Shown here piece by piece: positions 25,872 through 36,831 of a DNA stretch of 64,000 bases. This DNA comes from Pseudoxanthomonas sp. z9 (GTDB lineage Bacteria; Pseudomonadota; Gammaproteobacteria; Xanthomonadales; Xanthomonadaceae). Below the pieces are notes generated by a model, which saw only the letters and a list, made by a program, of their open reading frames with translations, was not told the DNA's origin and did not search any database. Where the stretch lies: contig NZ_VFID01000002.1 in assembly GCF_006542425.1 (NCBI RefSeq), forward strand, positions 1 through 64,000, in the 5' to 3' direction. Made by a program: the position numbers and the translations under genes. Numbering within the stretch: the first letter of the stretch is position 1; every line of letters begins with the position of its first letter.

Positions 25872-26210
25872 TCAGCGCAGGCGGCGGATGCGTTCGCTGG
25901 GGCTGACCACGTCGGTCAGGCGCACGCCGAAGCGTTCGTTGACGACCACCACTTCGCCATGCGCGATCAGGGTGCCGTTGACGAACACGTCCAGCGGCTC
26001 GCCCGCGCCGCGCTCCAGTTCCACCACCGAGCCCTGGTTGAGCTGCAGCAGGTTGCGGATCGGGATGCGGGTGCGGCCGACTTCCAGCGACAGCACCACC
26101 GGCACGTCCAGGATGACGTCCAGGCTCATGTCGCTGAGGCTGCGTCCGGCGTCGGCCTGCAGGGCCTCGAATTGCGCGGCGGCGGCTTCTTCGGTGAGGG
26201 GTTGGTTCAT
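25872..26210 (-). CDS. fliN: Flagellar switch protein FliN
   Basis: 112 aa, SpoA (C-ring) domain: LDVILDVPVVLSLEVGRTRI, LNQGSVVELERGAGEPLDV, VVNERFGVRLTDV. Forms the base of the C-ring with FliM and binds FliH. ATG at 26210 overlaps the fliM stop (ATGA). Confidence 0.96.
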   Translation of the reverse strand: MNQPLTEEAAAAQFEALQADAGRSLSDMSLDVILDVPVVLSLEVGRTRIPIRNLLQLNQGSVVELERGAGEPLDVFVNGTLIAHGEVVVVNERFGVRLTDVVSPSERIRRLR

Positions 26211-27256
26211 GGCAGGGAATCCTGGGTGGCGATGTCGGAAGCGGTCGATGCGAGCGAGGGCGCCGCGGGTGGCGGCGTGACCAGCGCGCCGGGCGGACGG
26301 TGGGCGAGGATCTTCACCGCGTTGTTGCCGTTGGAGGTGCCGAACTCGCCGGTGAACACCGGTACCTGTTCGACGCACACCGGCACCGTGCGCGGCAGGT
26401 CGATGGGCAGGATGTCGCCCACCTTGAGGCGGGTGAGATCGCGCAGGCTGATGCGCTTCTCGGCGAGCACGCTGGACAGGGTGACCTCGGCGCCGCGCAG
26501 CAGTTCGTTGACGCTGTCGCGGAAGCTGTCATCGTCGTGCACGCGGTCGGACTGGATGCCGGCGTCGAGCAGTTCGCGGATCGGCTCCAGCATGGAATAG
26601 GGCAAGGTGATGTGCAGATCGCCGCCGCCGCCGTCCAGTTCGACGTGGAAGCGGCTGACCACCACGTACTCGCGCGGGCTGACGATGTTGGCGAAGTGCG
26701 GATTGACTTCCGAGTTGATGTACTCGAATTCCACCGGCATCACCGGCGCCCAGGCGTCGACCAGATCGGTGAAGGTCTGCTTGAGCAGCAGGTGGATCAC
26801 CCGCATCTCGGTGGCGGTGAACTCGCGGCCCTCGATCTTGGCCGGATAGCGCCCGTCGCCGCCGAAGAAGTTGTCCACCACCGTGTAGACGAGCTTGGGC
26901 TCGAACACCATCAGGCCGACCCCGCGCAGTGGCTTGAGCCGGATCAGGTTGAGGTTGGTCGGCACGTACAGCGAATGCAGGTATTCGCCGAACTTGATCA
27001 TCTCGATGCCACGCACCGACAAATCGGCCGAGCGGCGCAGCAGGTTGAACAGGCCGATGCGCCAGGTGCGGGTGAAGCGCTCGTTGATCATCTCCAGCGT
27101 GGGCAGGCGGCCGCGGACGATGCGGTCCTGGCTGGCGAAGTCGTACAGGCGTGCGACGCCGGGGTCCTGCGGCGGCTCGTCGGTCTCGATCGCACCGGAA
27201 TCGACGCCATGGAGCAGGGCGTCGATTTCGTCTTGCGAAAGCAGGTCGCTCATCAT
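26207..27256 (-). CDS. fliM: Flagellar switch protein FliM
   Basis: 349 aa. N-terminal CheY-P-binding peptide LLSQDEIDALL, middle CheC-like domain (VGLMVFEPKLVYTVVDNFFG) and C-terminal SpoA domain. Two adjacent ATGs (27256 and 27253) follow a purine-rich AAGGGGAAG. Thirteen bases after fliL. Confidence 0.96.
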   Translation of the reverse strand: MMSDLLSQDEIDALLHGVDSGAIETDEPPQDPGVARLYDFASQDRIVRGRLPTLEMINERFTRTWRIGLFNLLRRSADLSVRGIEMIKFGEYLHSLYVPTNLNLIRLKPLRGVGLMVFEPKLVYTVVDNFFGGDGRYPAKIEGREFTATEMRVIHLLLKQTFTDLVDAWAPVMPVEFEYINSEVNPHFANIVSPREYVVVSRFHVELDGGGGDLHITLPYSMLEPIRELLDAGIQSDRVHDDDSFRDSVNELLRGAEVTLSSVLAEKRISLRDLTRLKVGDILPIDLPRTVPVCVEQVPVFTGEFGTSNGNNAVKILAHRPPGALVTPPPAAPSLASTASDIATQDSLP

Positions 27257-27269
27257 CGCGGGCTTCCCC

Positions 27270-27788
27270 TTACTGCATCACGAAACTGGTGAACAGCAGT
27301 TGCTCGGCCCCCGGCTTGCCGGTTTCCGCCTTCATCAGCTTGCGCACTTCGGCCAGTGCCTGTGCCTGCAGCTTTTCCTTGCCGGCACGGGTGATCAGCT
27401 CCTCGGCGTTCTGCTGGGCGAACAGCATCAGCAGCTTGGCGCGCAGCGCCGGGGCATGCAGTTCGATGGCCTTGAGCGATTCCGGGTCGCGGGTCATCAG
27501 TTGCACTTCGACCTGCAGGTAGCGCGCGCCGCCGGCCGAGCCGATCAGGTTGACCACGAAGGGCGGCTCTAGGGCGAAGTACTGCGCCGGGGCGGGTACC
27601 TTGCCGGCGTCAGGCGCGGCCTTGGCTTCGGGCTTGGCGGGCGCGGCGTTGCGCGACGCGAAGAACCACGCGCCGCCGCCGGCCGCACCGGCGGCGACCA
27701 GCGCGACCAGGCCGATGATCAGCCAGGGCTTGCCCGCCTTGGGCGTCGGTTTGAGCAGCTTGGGGTCGGGTTTCTCGGCGGGGGGCAC
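27270..27788 (-). CDS. fliL: Flagellar basal-body-associated protein FliL
   Basis: 172 aa, one N-terminal membrane helix (about residues 21-43, PWLIIGLVALVAAGAAGGG) and a periplasmic FliL domain (YFALEPPFVVNLIG). It stabilises stators around the rod. Start chosen as GTG at 27788 because AGGAGA lies eight bases upstream and a sigma-54 promoter sits at 27822-27837; the first in-frame upstream codon able to start (27917) lies beyond that promoter. First gene of fliLMNOPQR. Confidence 0.92.
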   Translation of the reverse strand: MPPAEKPDPKLLKPTPKAGKPWLIIGLVALVAAGAAGGGAWFFASRNAAPAKPEAKAAPDAGKVPAPAQYFALEPPFVVNLIGSAGGARYLQVEVQLMTRDPESLKAIELHAPALRAKLLMLFAQQNAEELITRAGKEKLQAQALAEVRKLMKAETGKPGAEQLLFTSFVMQ

Positions 27789-27821
27789 GCGGGCGTTCTC
27801 CTGGGTGGACGCGGGAGAAGA

Positions 27822-27837
27822 TGCAAGTGGCGTGCCG
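27822..27837 (-). promoter_or_regulatory. Sigma-54 promoter of fliLMNOPQR
   Basis: Minus strand CGGCACGCCACTTGCA; matches TGGCACG-N4-TTGCA except the first base, and is very like the fliE promoter. Predicted leader about 22 bases. Confidence 0.8.
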
Positions 27838-27921
27838 TGGAACTGGCGAGGCGGTGCCGGAAATCCGGCGGGGGCACACGCCGTCGTGCGGAGCCGCCGA
27901 CAGCCCGGCCGGGACACCGAC

Positions 27922-28068
27922 GTAGAGCGGAGCTTGCTCCGCTACTCCGGCTTTGCCATTCCGTCCGGCCTTCATCAGGAAGGGTTACCGGGTGCTGGCG
28001 CGCGATACCGATGACGAACGAACCATTCAGGCCAGAGCAAATGCCCAAGCAGCGGAGCAAGCTCCGCT
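27922..28068. repeat. Pair of AGCGGAGC-type REP palindromes between fliK and fliL
   Basis: GTAGAGCGGAGCTTGCTCCG palindrome starting at 27922 and an AGCGGAGCAAGCTCCGCT partner at 28051-28068. About 105 bases of unique sequence separate them. The pair lies between the fliK stop and the fliL promoter. Confidence 0.85.
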
Positions 28069-28085
28069 CCACGTGGCGTCGCGGA

Positions 28086-29399
28086 TCAGGCGTAGGCGTC
28101 CAGCAATCCGCGGGCGATGCGAACCGGCGCGCCGCGGGGGGCGGTGTCGGTGTCCGTCGTCGAGGTCGTGCCGTCGCCGCCTCCACGTGAGGTGTTGGTC
28201 TGGGCCGGCGAGGATTGCGGCTGCTGGCGGTGGCCGACGTCGGCCTGCGCCAGCTGGAAACCCTGCTGGCCCAGCATCTCGCGCAGGCGCGGCAGGCTGT
28301 CCTGCAACGCCTGCCGGACTTCCGGCTGCGCGCTGCTGAAATCGGCGTGCACGCGATCGCCGTCCAGGCGCAGGCTGACTTCGATCGCGCCCAGATCGCC
28401 GGGGCTGACCCGAATGTGGGCATGGCCGATTTTCTGTTCGGCCATCCAGGTCATCTGGGTGCCGAGGGTGTCGCCGAAACGGTCACCGCGCAGGTCCGGC
28501 GTCATCGACGCCAGCGGATTGACGGTGGCGGTGCGGGCAAGACCGTAATCGGAGGCGGGCGCGGGCATGCCGGCCAGGGGAGCGGCGATCGGCACGGGCG
28601 CGTCCGCGTCGGCGCCGCCGGCATCGCCGGCCATGTCCTTGAGCGCGGCCAGTCCGGCGGCGAGCGTGGCGGGCAGGGGCACGGATTCGCCGGCGGCGAG
28701 GTCGGCGAGCGGAATCGCGGCCGGAGCGGTGCCGGTGGATGCGGATACCGGAGGAGCGTCGGAGGGCCGGGCGGCGTTCGCCATCGCGCTGGTAAAGGCG
28801 AGCGGATCCGCTGGCGCGGCCTCCGTGCTGGTGGTTGGCGTGGCCAGTCCACCTTCGGCGAGCATGGTGCTTGCCATCGGCATCGCGTTCGCGGCCAGGC
28901 GCAGTCCGGCCGGGAAACCGGTCGACAACGCGGATGTGCCGTGCCCCGGGGTTCCCGGCGGGACGCTTTCCGGCGTGCCGGCAAGGCTGTCCAGGGGAGG
29001 CGGGAACACCGCCAGGATCAGTCCGGCGGGGGGCCAGGCGGCGTCCTCGTTGGCGCTTTCGTGGCGGTCCTTTCGCGTGTCGCGTTCCGCCTGCGCGGTG
29101 GCGGCTGACGCGGATGCGGCGTCGTCGGCGGAAGCGTTCGCCTCATCCGCCTGCGCGCGGGCGGGTTCGTCCGTGCGCGCATCCCGCGCGGATTCGCGCG
29201 CCGGAGTGGCATCGCGCTGGCGCTTGCCGGCCGGCACGGTGGATTCGGAACGGGCGCCGGGCGCATCGCGGCGCAGCAACTGCTCGAAGGCGGGTTTCTT
29301 CGCCGAGGGTTCGGCCGTGCGCGGACCGTTCGCGCCGGCGATGCCGGTACCGGCGTTCGCGCCCATGCCGCCGAGCCAGCCGGAAGCATCGGCCTTCAC
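28086..29399 (-). CDS. fliK: Flagellar hook-length control protein FliK
   Basis: 437 aa. Long disordered Ala/Pro/Thr-rich region (about 1-320) and a C-terminal FliK domain (about 325-410) with the conserved IRVSPGDLGAIEVSLRLDGD. It measures hook length and switches export through FlhB. Start is GTG at 29399, overlapping the fliJ stop (GTGA). Low-complexity composition is normal for the family. Confidence 0.92.
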   Translation of the reverse strand: MKADASGWLGGMGANAGTGIAGANGPRTAEPSAKKPAFEQLLRRDAPGARSESTVPAGKRQRDATPARESARDARTDEPARAQADEANASADDAASASAATAQAERDTRKDRHESANEDAAWPPAGLILAVFPPPLDSLAGTPESVPPGTPGHGTSALSTGFPAGLRLAANAMPMASTMLAEGGLATPTTSTEAAPADPLAFTSAMANAARPSDAPPVSASTGTAPAAIPLADLAAGESVPLPATLAAGLAALKDMAGDAGGADADAPVPIAAPLAGMPAPASDYGLARTATVNPLASMTPDLRGDRFGDTLGTQMTWMAEQKIGHAHIRVSPGDLGAIEVSLRLDGDRVHADFSSAQPEVRQALQDSLPRLREMLGQQGFQLAQADVGHRQQPQSSPAQTNTSRGGGDGTTSTTDTDTAPRGAPVRIARGLLDAYA

Positions 29400-29857
29400 T
29401 TGCTTTCCTCGGTTTCCTCGGCGGCGGCGGTCGCCGCCAGGCGCGCGCGGCGCGCGCCCAGGTCATCCATCTCGCGCTGGTTGCGGCGCTCGACCACCTG
29501 GTGCTCCTGCACCCGGTAGCTGGCGGCCAGTTGTTCCAGCACCTGCTTGTCGCGACTGGCCAGCAGCAGCCGGTCGCGCTCGATGTCCACGCTGGCGCGG
29601 CTGCGGTCCACGGTCTGCGCCTGCTGCTGCACCGCGCTGTCCAGGCGATCCAGGAAGGCCCGCCGGTTGGCCAGCTGGGCCGGGCTGGTCGCGGCCATCT
29701 GGCTGCCGGCGTATTCGTCGGCGTAGCGACGCAGTTCCTCCAGCCGCGATTCGTGCATCGCCAGCGTGCGCTGGCGCTCGGCCAGATCGCGGGCGACCGC
29801 GTCTTCCTTCTCCTGGGCGCGGCGCAGCAGCGGGTCGATTCGACGGGATTGCATCAT
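29396..29857 (-). CDS. fliJ: Flagellar export chaperone/stalk protein FliJ
   Basis: 153 aa, almost entirely coiled coil and rich in charged residues and Gln. FliJ forms the central stalk of the FliI ATPase ring. ATG at 29857 (a second ATG follows at 29854); three bases after fliI. Confidence 0.92.
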   Translation of the reverse strand: MMQSRRIDPLLRRAQEKEDAVARDLAERQRTLAMHESRLEELRRYADEYAGSQMAATSPAQLANRRAFLDRLDSAVQQQAQTVDRSRASVDIERDRLLLASRDKQVLEQLAASYRVQEHQVVERRNQREMDDLGARRARLAATAAAEETEESK

Positions 29858-29860
29858 GGC

Positions 29861-31243
29861 TTAGGATTCCTTGCGGGCTTGCGCGTTGCGTTCGACCAGT
29901 TGTTCCAGCGCGTCGCGGCTGTTGCGCAGATCCGCCGAGCGGGCCACGTCCTGGCCGAGGAATTCGACGATCTCCGGCCAGCGTTCCAGCGCTTCGTCCA
30001 CGGTCGGGTCGCTGCCGCGCTGGTAGGCGCCGATGGCGATCAGGTCGCGGTTGCTGGTGTAGGCCGACAGCAGCCGCTTGAGCTTGCGGATGCGATCGCG
30101 CCAGGTCTCGTCGGCAATCTCGGTAACCACGCGGCTGACCGAGGATTCGACGTCGATGGCTGGATACAGGCCGCTGTCGGCGACCCGGCGCGAGAGCAGG
30201 ATGTGGCCGTCGAGGATGGCGCGGGCGGCGTCGGCGATTGGATCCTGGGGATCGTCGCCTTCGGTCAGCACGGTGTAGAAGGCGGTGATGGAACCGCGCC
30301 CGGCCGAGCCGTTGCCGGCGCGTTCGACCAGCGCGGGCAGGCGCGCGAACACCGACGGCGGGTAACCACGGGTGGTCGGCGGTTCGCCCACCGACAGGCC
30401 GATTTCGCGCTGGGCCTGGGCGAAACGGGTCAGCGAATCCATCAGCAACAGGACATTCAGGCCCTGGTCGCGGAACCACTCGGCGATCGCGGTGGCGCGA
30501 TAGGCGCCCTGCAGGCGCGCCAGCGGCGGGCGATCGGCCGGACTGGCGACCACCACCGCGCGCGCCAGTCCCGCCGGGCCGAGCGTGCTCTCGACGAAAT
30601 CGCGCACTTCGCGGCCGCGTTCGCCGATCAGGCCGACCACGATCACGTCGGCGGCGGTGTAGCGGGTCATCATGCCCAGCAGGGTCGACTTGCCGACGCC
30701 CGAGCCGGCGAACAGGCCCACGCGCTGGCCGCGGCCGATCGGCAGCAGCGCGTTGATCGCGCGCACGCCCACGTCCAGCGGCTGGGTGATGGGTTCGCGC
30801 GAGAGCGGATTGATCGCCACGCCCGACAGGCTCACCGTGGACTCGGCGCGGATCGGGCCGCGCCCGTCCAGCGGCACGCCGTCCGAGTCGATGACCCGGC
30901 CCAGCAGGCCTTCGCCGACTTCCACGCCGCCACGGCGGCGCAGCGGCACCACCCGCGCGTTCGGCAGCAGGCCGTGCAGTTCGGCGCTGGGCATCAGGTA
31001 GGTGCGTTCGCCGGCGAAGCCGACCACTTCCGCGTCGACCCAGCCGCCATCGACCACTTCGACCTTGCAGGTGGCGCCCAGCGGCGCCTCGCAGCCGATC
31101 GCCTCCAGGGTCAGGCCGACCGCGCGACGCAGGATGCCTTCGCGGATCAGGCCGTGGCTACCCAGGTTGGGACGGATCTGCGACAGCCGCGCGGCCAGCC
31201 TCAGGTCGCGCGCGTTCAGCCATTCCAGCGGTTGCGCGCTCAT
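29861..31243 (-). CDS. fliI: Flagellar export ATPase FliI
   Basis: 460 aa, F1-beta-like hexameric ATPase energising export. Walker A GSGVGKST in GLFAGSGVGKSTLLGMM, Walker B LLLMDSLTRFA and SVGEPPTTRGYPPSVFARLP are present. ATG at 31243 overlaps the fliH stop (ATGA). Upstream in-frame sequence is a shadow of fliH. Confidence 0.97.
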   Translation of the reverse strand: MSAQPLEWLNARDLRLAARLSQIRPNLGSHGLIREGILRRAVGLTLEAIGCEAPLGATCKVEVVDGGWVDAEVVGFAGERTYLMPSAELHGLLPNARVVPLRRRGGVEVGEGLLGRVIDSDGVPLDGRGPIRAESTVSLSGVAINPLSREPITQPLDVGVRAINALLPIGRGQRVGLFAGSGVGKSTLLGMMTRYTAADVIVVGLIGERGREVRDFVESTLGPAGLARAVVVASPADRPPLARLQGAYRATAIAEWFRDQGLNVLLLMDSLTRFAQAQREIGLSVGEPPTTRGYPPSVFARLPALVERAGNGSAGRGSITAFYTVLTEGDDPQDPIADAARAILDGHILLSRRVADSGLYPAIDVESSVSRVVTEIADETWRDRIRKLKRLLSAYTSNRDLIAIGAYQRGSDPTVDEALERWPEIVEFLGQDVARSADLRNSRDALEQLVERNAQARKES

Positions 31244-31851
31244 CCGAGGGCGCCTCCGCGTTGCAATACGTTCTCCAGCGCGCCGCGCAGGCGCGCTTCC
31301 AGGGTACCGTCGATGCGCACGCTCTCGGCGTGCACGCGCAGGTCGCCACGGCTGAGCGAGGTGTCCGCGGTCAGGCGGGTGGTCGGCATCATCGACAGCA
31401 CCGGCGTCAACGCGGCGATATCGTCCGGATGCAGGCGCAGTTCGACCTCGCGGCTGGTGCCGCCGACCGCGTCGAGCGCGGCGCTGGCCAATTCCGACAG
31501 CAGCATTGGATCGGCCTGGTAGGCGCGTCCGACCAGGCTGCCGGCGATCCGCACCGCCAGCTCCGACAGCGCGCCCATCACTTCGTTTTCCAGTCGATCC
31601 AGCGGGCGCGAGAAGTTGTCCAGGATGCCCTCGATCTGCGCGGTCAGCCGGCGCACCTCGTTCTGGCCCTGGGCGAAGCCCTCGGCATGCCCTTCGGCGC
31701 GACCACGCTCCAGGCCTTCGCGGTAGGCCGCTTCCTCGATGGCCTGGATTTCCTCCAGGCTGGGCGGACGCAGCATCGGCACTTCGGCCGCGGCGTCGCG
31801 GCGGGCCATAAAATCCAGCGGCGGGGCCATCCAGCGCACCGGATCGTTCAT
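31240..31851 (-). CDS. fliH: Flagellar export regulator FliH
   Basis: 203 aa. N-terminal segment with RWMAPPLDF (binds FliN/FlhA), a glycine-repeat helix (EGLERGRAEGHAEGFAQGQ) typical of FliH, and a stator-like C-terminal domain that restrains FliI. Overlaps fliG and fliI by four bases each. Confidence 0.94.
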   Translation of the reverse strand: MNDPVRWMAPPLDFMARRDAAAEVPMLRPPSLEEIQAIEEAAYREGLERGRAEGHAEGFAQGQNEVRRLTAQIEGILDNFSRPLDRLENEVMGALSELAVRIAGSLVGRAYQADPMLLSELASAALDAVGGTSREVELRLHPDDIAALTPVLSMMPTTRLTADTSLSRGDLRVHAESVRIDGTLEARLRGALENVLQRGGALG

Positions 31852-32858
31852 ACCATCTCCTCACTGCTGGCGTTGAGCGAGATGACGCCCTGGTCGGCCA
31901 GGCGGCGGACGATGGCGAGGATTTCCTTCTGCGCGCCTTCCACGTCGGACAGCCGCACCGGGCCGCGCGCCTCCATGTCCTCCATCAGGATCTGCGCGGC
32001 GCGCTGGGACATGTTGCGGGTGATCTTCTCGCGCACCCTGGCGTCGGCGCCGCGCAGGGCCAGGCCCAGGCGGTCGTTGGGCACTTCGCGCAGCATCGCC
32101 TGCAGTTCGCGGTCGTCCAGATCGATGAGGTTGTCGAACACGAACATCAGGTCCTGGATGCGCGCGCCCAGATCGGCGTCGATGTGGTTGATGGCGCCCA
32201 GGATGGTCTGGTCCTGGCCGCTGTCCATGAAATTGAGGATGTTCGCCGCCACCTTGATGCCGCCGATGCTGGACGACTTCAGGTTCTGGTTGCCGGAGAA
32301 CTGGCGTTCCATGATCTCGTTGAGTTCGTTGAGCGCGTTGGGCGGGATGCCGTCGAGGGTGGCGATGCGCAGCAGCACGTCCGAACGCGCGCGCTCGGGC
32401 AGCATCTTGAGGGTCTCGGCGGCCTGATCACCGTCCAGGTGGGACAGCACGATGGCGATGATCTGCGGGTGCTCGTTGCGCACCAGATCGGCGATCGCGC
32501 GCGGGTCCATCCACTTCAGGGTGTCCAGGCCGGTGGTGTTGCGGCCCAGCAGGATGCGGTCGATCAGGCTGCCGGCCTTGTCCTCGCCCAGCGCCTGCAC
32601 CAGCACCTTGCGCACGTAGTCGTCGGCGCCCATGCCCAGCGAGGTCTGCTTGTCCAGCGAGTGGTTGAAGCTGTCCATCACCTGCAGCACCTGCTCGCGG
32701 CTGATGCCGCTGATGGTGGCCATGGCGATGCCGAGCTTCTGCACCTCCTTGGCGTTCATGTGCTTGAGCACTTCGGCGGCATCCTGCTCACCCAGCGAGA
32801 GCAGCAGGACGGCGGCGCGCTGCACGCCGGTCAGCTCGGTGTCGTTGGGATTAATCAT
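31848..32858 (-). CDS. fliG: Flagellar switch protein FliG
   Basis: 336 aa, three-domain C-ring rotor protein. Conserved RAAVLLLSLGEQDAAEVLKH, the EHPQ motif (NEHPQIIAIVLSHL) and a C-terminal torque helix with charged residues (LDDRELQAMLREV). ATG at 32858 overlaps the fliF stop by eight bases. Confidence 0.97.
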   Translation of the reverse strand: MINPNDTELTGVQRAAVLLLSLGEQDAAEVLKHMNAKEVQKLGIAMATISGISREQVLQVMDSFNHSLDKQTSLGMGADDYVRKVLVQALGEDKAGSLIDRILLGRNTTGLDTLKWMDPRAIADLVRNEHPQIIAIVLSHLDGDQAAETLKMLPERARSDVLLRIATLDGIPPNALNELNEIMERQFSGNQNLKSSSIGGIKVAANILNFMDSGQDQTILGAINHIDADLGARIQDLMFVFDNLIDLDDRELQAMLREVPNDRLGLALRGADARVREKITRNMSQRAAQILMEDMEARGPVRLSDVEGAQKEILAIVRRLADQGVISLNASSEEMV

Positions 32859-34520
32859 CGCTGGCCACCCAGTCCTTCACCACCTGCGCGACCTGCTTGG
32901 AATCGTTCTTGACCGCCTCGCGGGCGTGGCGCAGCCGGTCCTCGTAGGCATCGGAGGCCAGCGCGCGCGGCACGCTGATCTCGGCACGGTCCTGGCGCAG
33001 CGCGGCGACGATGCGGGCATCCTCGTCGCCTTCGTCGACCAGGCTCACGTCCACCGCGTCGGGGGCGGCCCTTTTCGCCCGTGGCTGGATGATCTGGCGC
33101 ATCGCCGGGCGCAACACGCCGAACAGCAGCGCCAGCACCACGATCGCGCCCAGGCCGTAGCGGGCGACGTCCCGCACCATCGGATTCTGCAGCCACGGGC
33201 TTTCCCAGAACGACACCTCCTCCGCCGGCGCCGGCTCGCGCACGAACGGCGCGTTCATCACCGACACGGAGTCGCCGCGCGCGGCATCGAATCCGACCGC
33301 TTCCTTCACCAGCGCCTCGACCCGGGCGAGGGTGGCCGCGTCCAGCGGCACCATCGTGGTCTTGCCGTTGGCGCCGGCGCGCGGCACGTGATCGACCAGC
33401 ACCGCGGCGGTGACCCGGCGCACCCGTCCGGCGGGCTGGCGGGGTGCTGCAGGGTGCGATCCATCTCGAAATTGCGGGTCGCGCTGCTGGCGGTTTCCAC
33501 CGGCGCCTCGGGATTGGGCGCGGCGGCCGCGTTGGGACCGGGCGGCGTGTTACTGGTCGCGCCGGGCACGCCCTCCGGTCCCGGCTTGGCGACCGTGTTC
33601 TGGCTGACCTGTTCGCTGCGTACCTTGGCCGGATCGTTGGCGAAGGTCTCGCGCGCTTCCTCGACCACCGAGAAGTCCATGTCCACCGCGACTTCGGCGT
33701 TGACCCGGCCCGGGCCGGTCAGCGGTTCCAGCAGTTCCTTGACGCGCTGGTTGAGCGAGGTTTCCAGCTTGCGCACGCGCTCGAACTGGGCGGCGTTGAG
33801 CGCGGCCTCGCTGTTGGGATCGCTGATGGTCAGCATGCGGCCGCTCTGGTCGACCACGGTGACGCGTTCCGGCGCCAGGTCCGGAATGCTCGAGGACACC
33901 AGGTGCACGATGGCATCGACCTGATTGCGTTCCAGCATCGCGCCCGAACGCAGTTCCAGCACTACCGAGGCGCTGGCGACCTCGCGCTGGCGGGTGAACG
34001 CGCTGGGCTTGGGAATGGCCAGGTGCACCCGCGCGTCACGGACCGGGCGCAGGGTGGTGATGGTGCGCACCAGCTCGGTTTCCAGCGCGTGCTGGTAGCG
34101 GGCGTTCTCGACGAACTGGCTGACGCCGAAACCGGGATCGCGTTCCATCAGTTCAAAGCCCAGCCGGCCGTTCTCGGCAAGGCCGGAACTCGCCAGCTTC
34201 AGGCGGGCGTCGTGCAGGTTTTCCGCCGGCACCGAGATGGCGCCGCTGGCCTGGTCGAGCTTGAACGGAATCTGCGCGGCGCGCAGCAGGTCGGCGGCTT
34301 CGGCGGTGGCCTTGGCATCCAGCCCGGTGTAGAGCGGGGTGAAGTCGGGCTTCTGCGACCAGAAGAACACCATCAGGCCGACCGCGACCGCGCCGGCGAT
34401 CATCAGCAGCGTGCCGAGCTGGCGGAACACCGGGAAGTCCTGGATTTTCGACAGCGCCGCGCCCGCCTTCTCGGCGTTCAGCGATTCCTTCAACGATTCC
34501 TTGGACAGGGTCAGGGCCAT
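32851..34520 (-). pseudogene. fliF: Flagellar MS-ring protein FliF, interrupted by a one-base deletion
   Basis: The reading frame from the ATG at 34520 encodes normal FliF (membrane helix at about 38-55, YscJ-like ring domains, NFEMDRTLQH) as far as residue 359 (33446-33444). It then runs out of frame to a stop at 33306. The rest (RRVTAAVLVDHVP, second membrane helix GLGAIVVLALLFGVL, FliG-binding tail ending VASDD) continues in another frame to 32851. Restoring one base (a T on the plus strand between 33443 and 33444) gives the family sequence HTRQPAGRVRRVTAAV and a protein of about 556 aa. All neighbours are intact, so a sequencing error or very recent mutation is more likely than an old pseudogene. 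Confidence 0.9.
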
Positions 34521-34564
34521 GGGCGTGCGGTTCCGGTGCGTTCGGGCTCAGGCGAGGCGATGGT

Positions 34565-34912
34565 TTACAGGGGCATGTTCATCACGTCCTGGTAGGCCTG
34601 GACGAGACGGTTGCGGACTTCGACGGTGGCGCGGAACGCGACCTGCGACTGCTGGGCGGCGACCATCACCCGCGCCAGGTCGGCGCGCGGGTCGCCCAGT
34701 TCGAACGCCTGCGACAGCGCACCGGCGGTCTTCTGTGCGTCGTTGACGCCTTGCAGTGCGTTCTGCAGGGTTTCGCCGAAGCTGGGCGCCTTGACCGCGG
34801 GCTGGCCGAACTGGACCGCGTTCGGGTTCTGCACCGGTTCCAGCGCGCGCGTGCCCAGCTGGTGCTGGTAGCTGCGGATCTGCGACAGGATGGAAGCGAC
34901 GGAATCGGACAT
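34565..34912 (-). CDS. fliE: Flagellar hook-basal body adaptor FliE
   Basis: 115 aa, links the MS-ring to the rod. The conserved C-terminus LARVMVAAQQSQVAFRATVE and NRLVQAYQDVMNMPL is present. First gene of fliEFGHIJK behind a sigma-54 promoter; no clear ribosome site before the ATG. Confidence 0.95.
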   Translation of the reverse strand: MSDSVASILSQIRSYQHQLGTRALEPVQNPNAVQFGQPAVKAPSFGETLQNALQGVNDAQKTAGALSQAFELGDPRADLARVMVAAQQSQVAFRATVEVRNRLVQAYQDVMNMPL

Positions 34913-34946
34913 GGGCGCGGTTCGGCGGAGTGTCTGGGGTTAACGG

Positions 34947-34962
34947 TGCAAGATGCGTGCCG
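34947..34962 (-). promoter_or_regulatory. Sigma-54 promoter of fliEFGHIJK
   Basis: Minus strand CGGCACGCATCTTGCA; full match to the -24/-12 consensus except the first base. Lies in the 70-base gap between fleQ and fliE. Confidence 0.82.
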
Positions 34963-34982
34963 CAACCGCCGCGCCGGGCCTG

Positions 34983-36438
<1,456 letters not shown>

Positions 36439-36446
<8 letters not shown>

Positions 36447-36819
36447 GGCGGTTGTCTCGGAACTTTTCCAGGATGGGCAGGACTTCCTGGATGTAGGAAA
36501 GCTTGCTGACGAATTCGTCGGCGCCGGCGCGGCTGGCGTGCTCGCGGTGTTCGGCGTCGTCGAAGTGGCTGGCGATGACCACGAACGGCGGCTGGTCCTG
36601 GGTCTTGATCAGGCGGGTGGCCTGCAGGCCGCCCATTTCGGGCATGGCCAGGTCCATCAGCACCACGTCCGGGCGCAGCGATTCGGAACGCTCGATCGCC
36701 TCCAGGCCGTTGCTGGCGCGGCCGACGATGTCCAGCCAGTCCAGCTTGCGCAGGTGGCGGATGGCCGCGTTGATGAAACCCTCGTGGTCGTCCACCAGCA
36801 GTACGGTGATCTTGTTCAT
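36439..36819 (-). CDS. vemR: Single-domain response regulator VemR
   Basis: 126 aa receiver with Asp10-Asp11 and phospho-acceptor Asp56 (VVLMDLAMPEMGG); the usual Lys is in FVSKLSY. Position between rpoN2 and fleQ is the position of vemR in Xanthomonas campestris, where it affects motility, exopolysaccharide and virulence and acts with FleQ. Symbol given by order plus domain. Overlap with fleQ implies coupled expression. Confidence 0.88.
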
Positions 36820-36831
36820 GCGCGTGCTTCC

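Noticed and set aside
33306-33450. Programmed frameshift in fliF
   Set aside because: No slippery heptamer with downstream pseudoknot was evident and FliF is not known to use one; a one-base deletion explains the data more simply, so it is noted as such.
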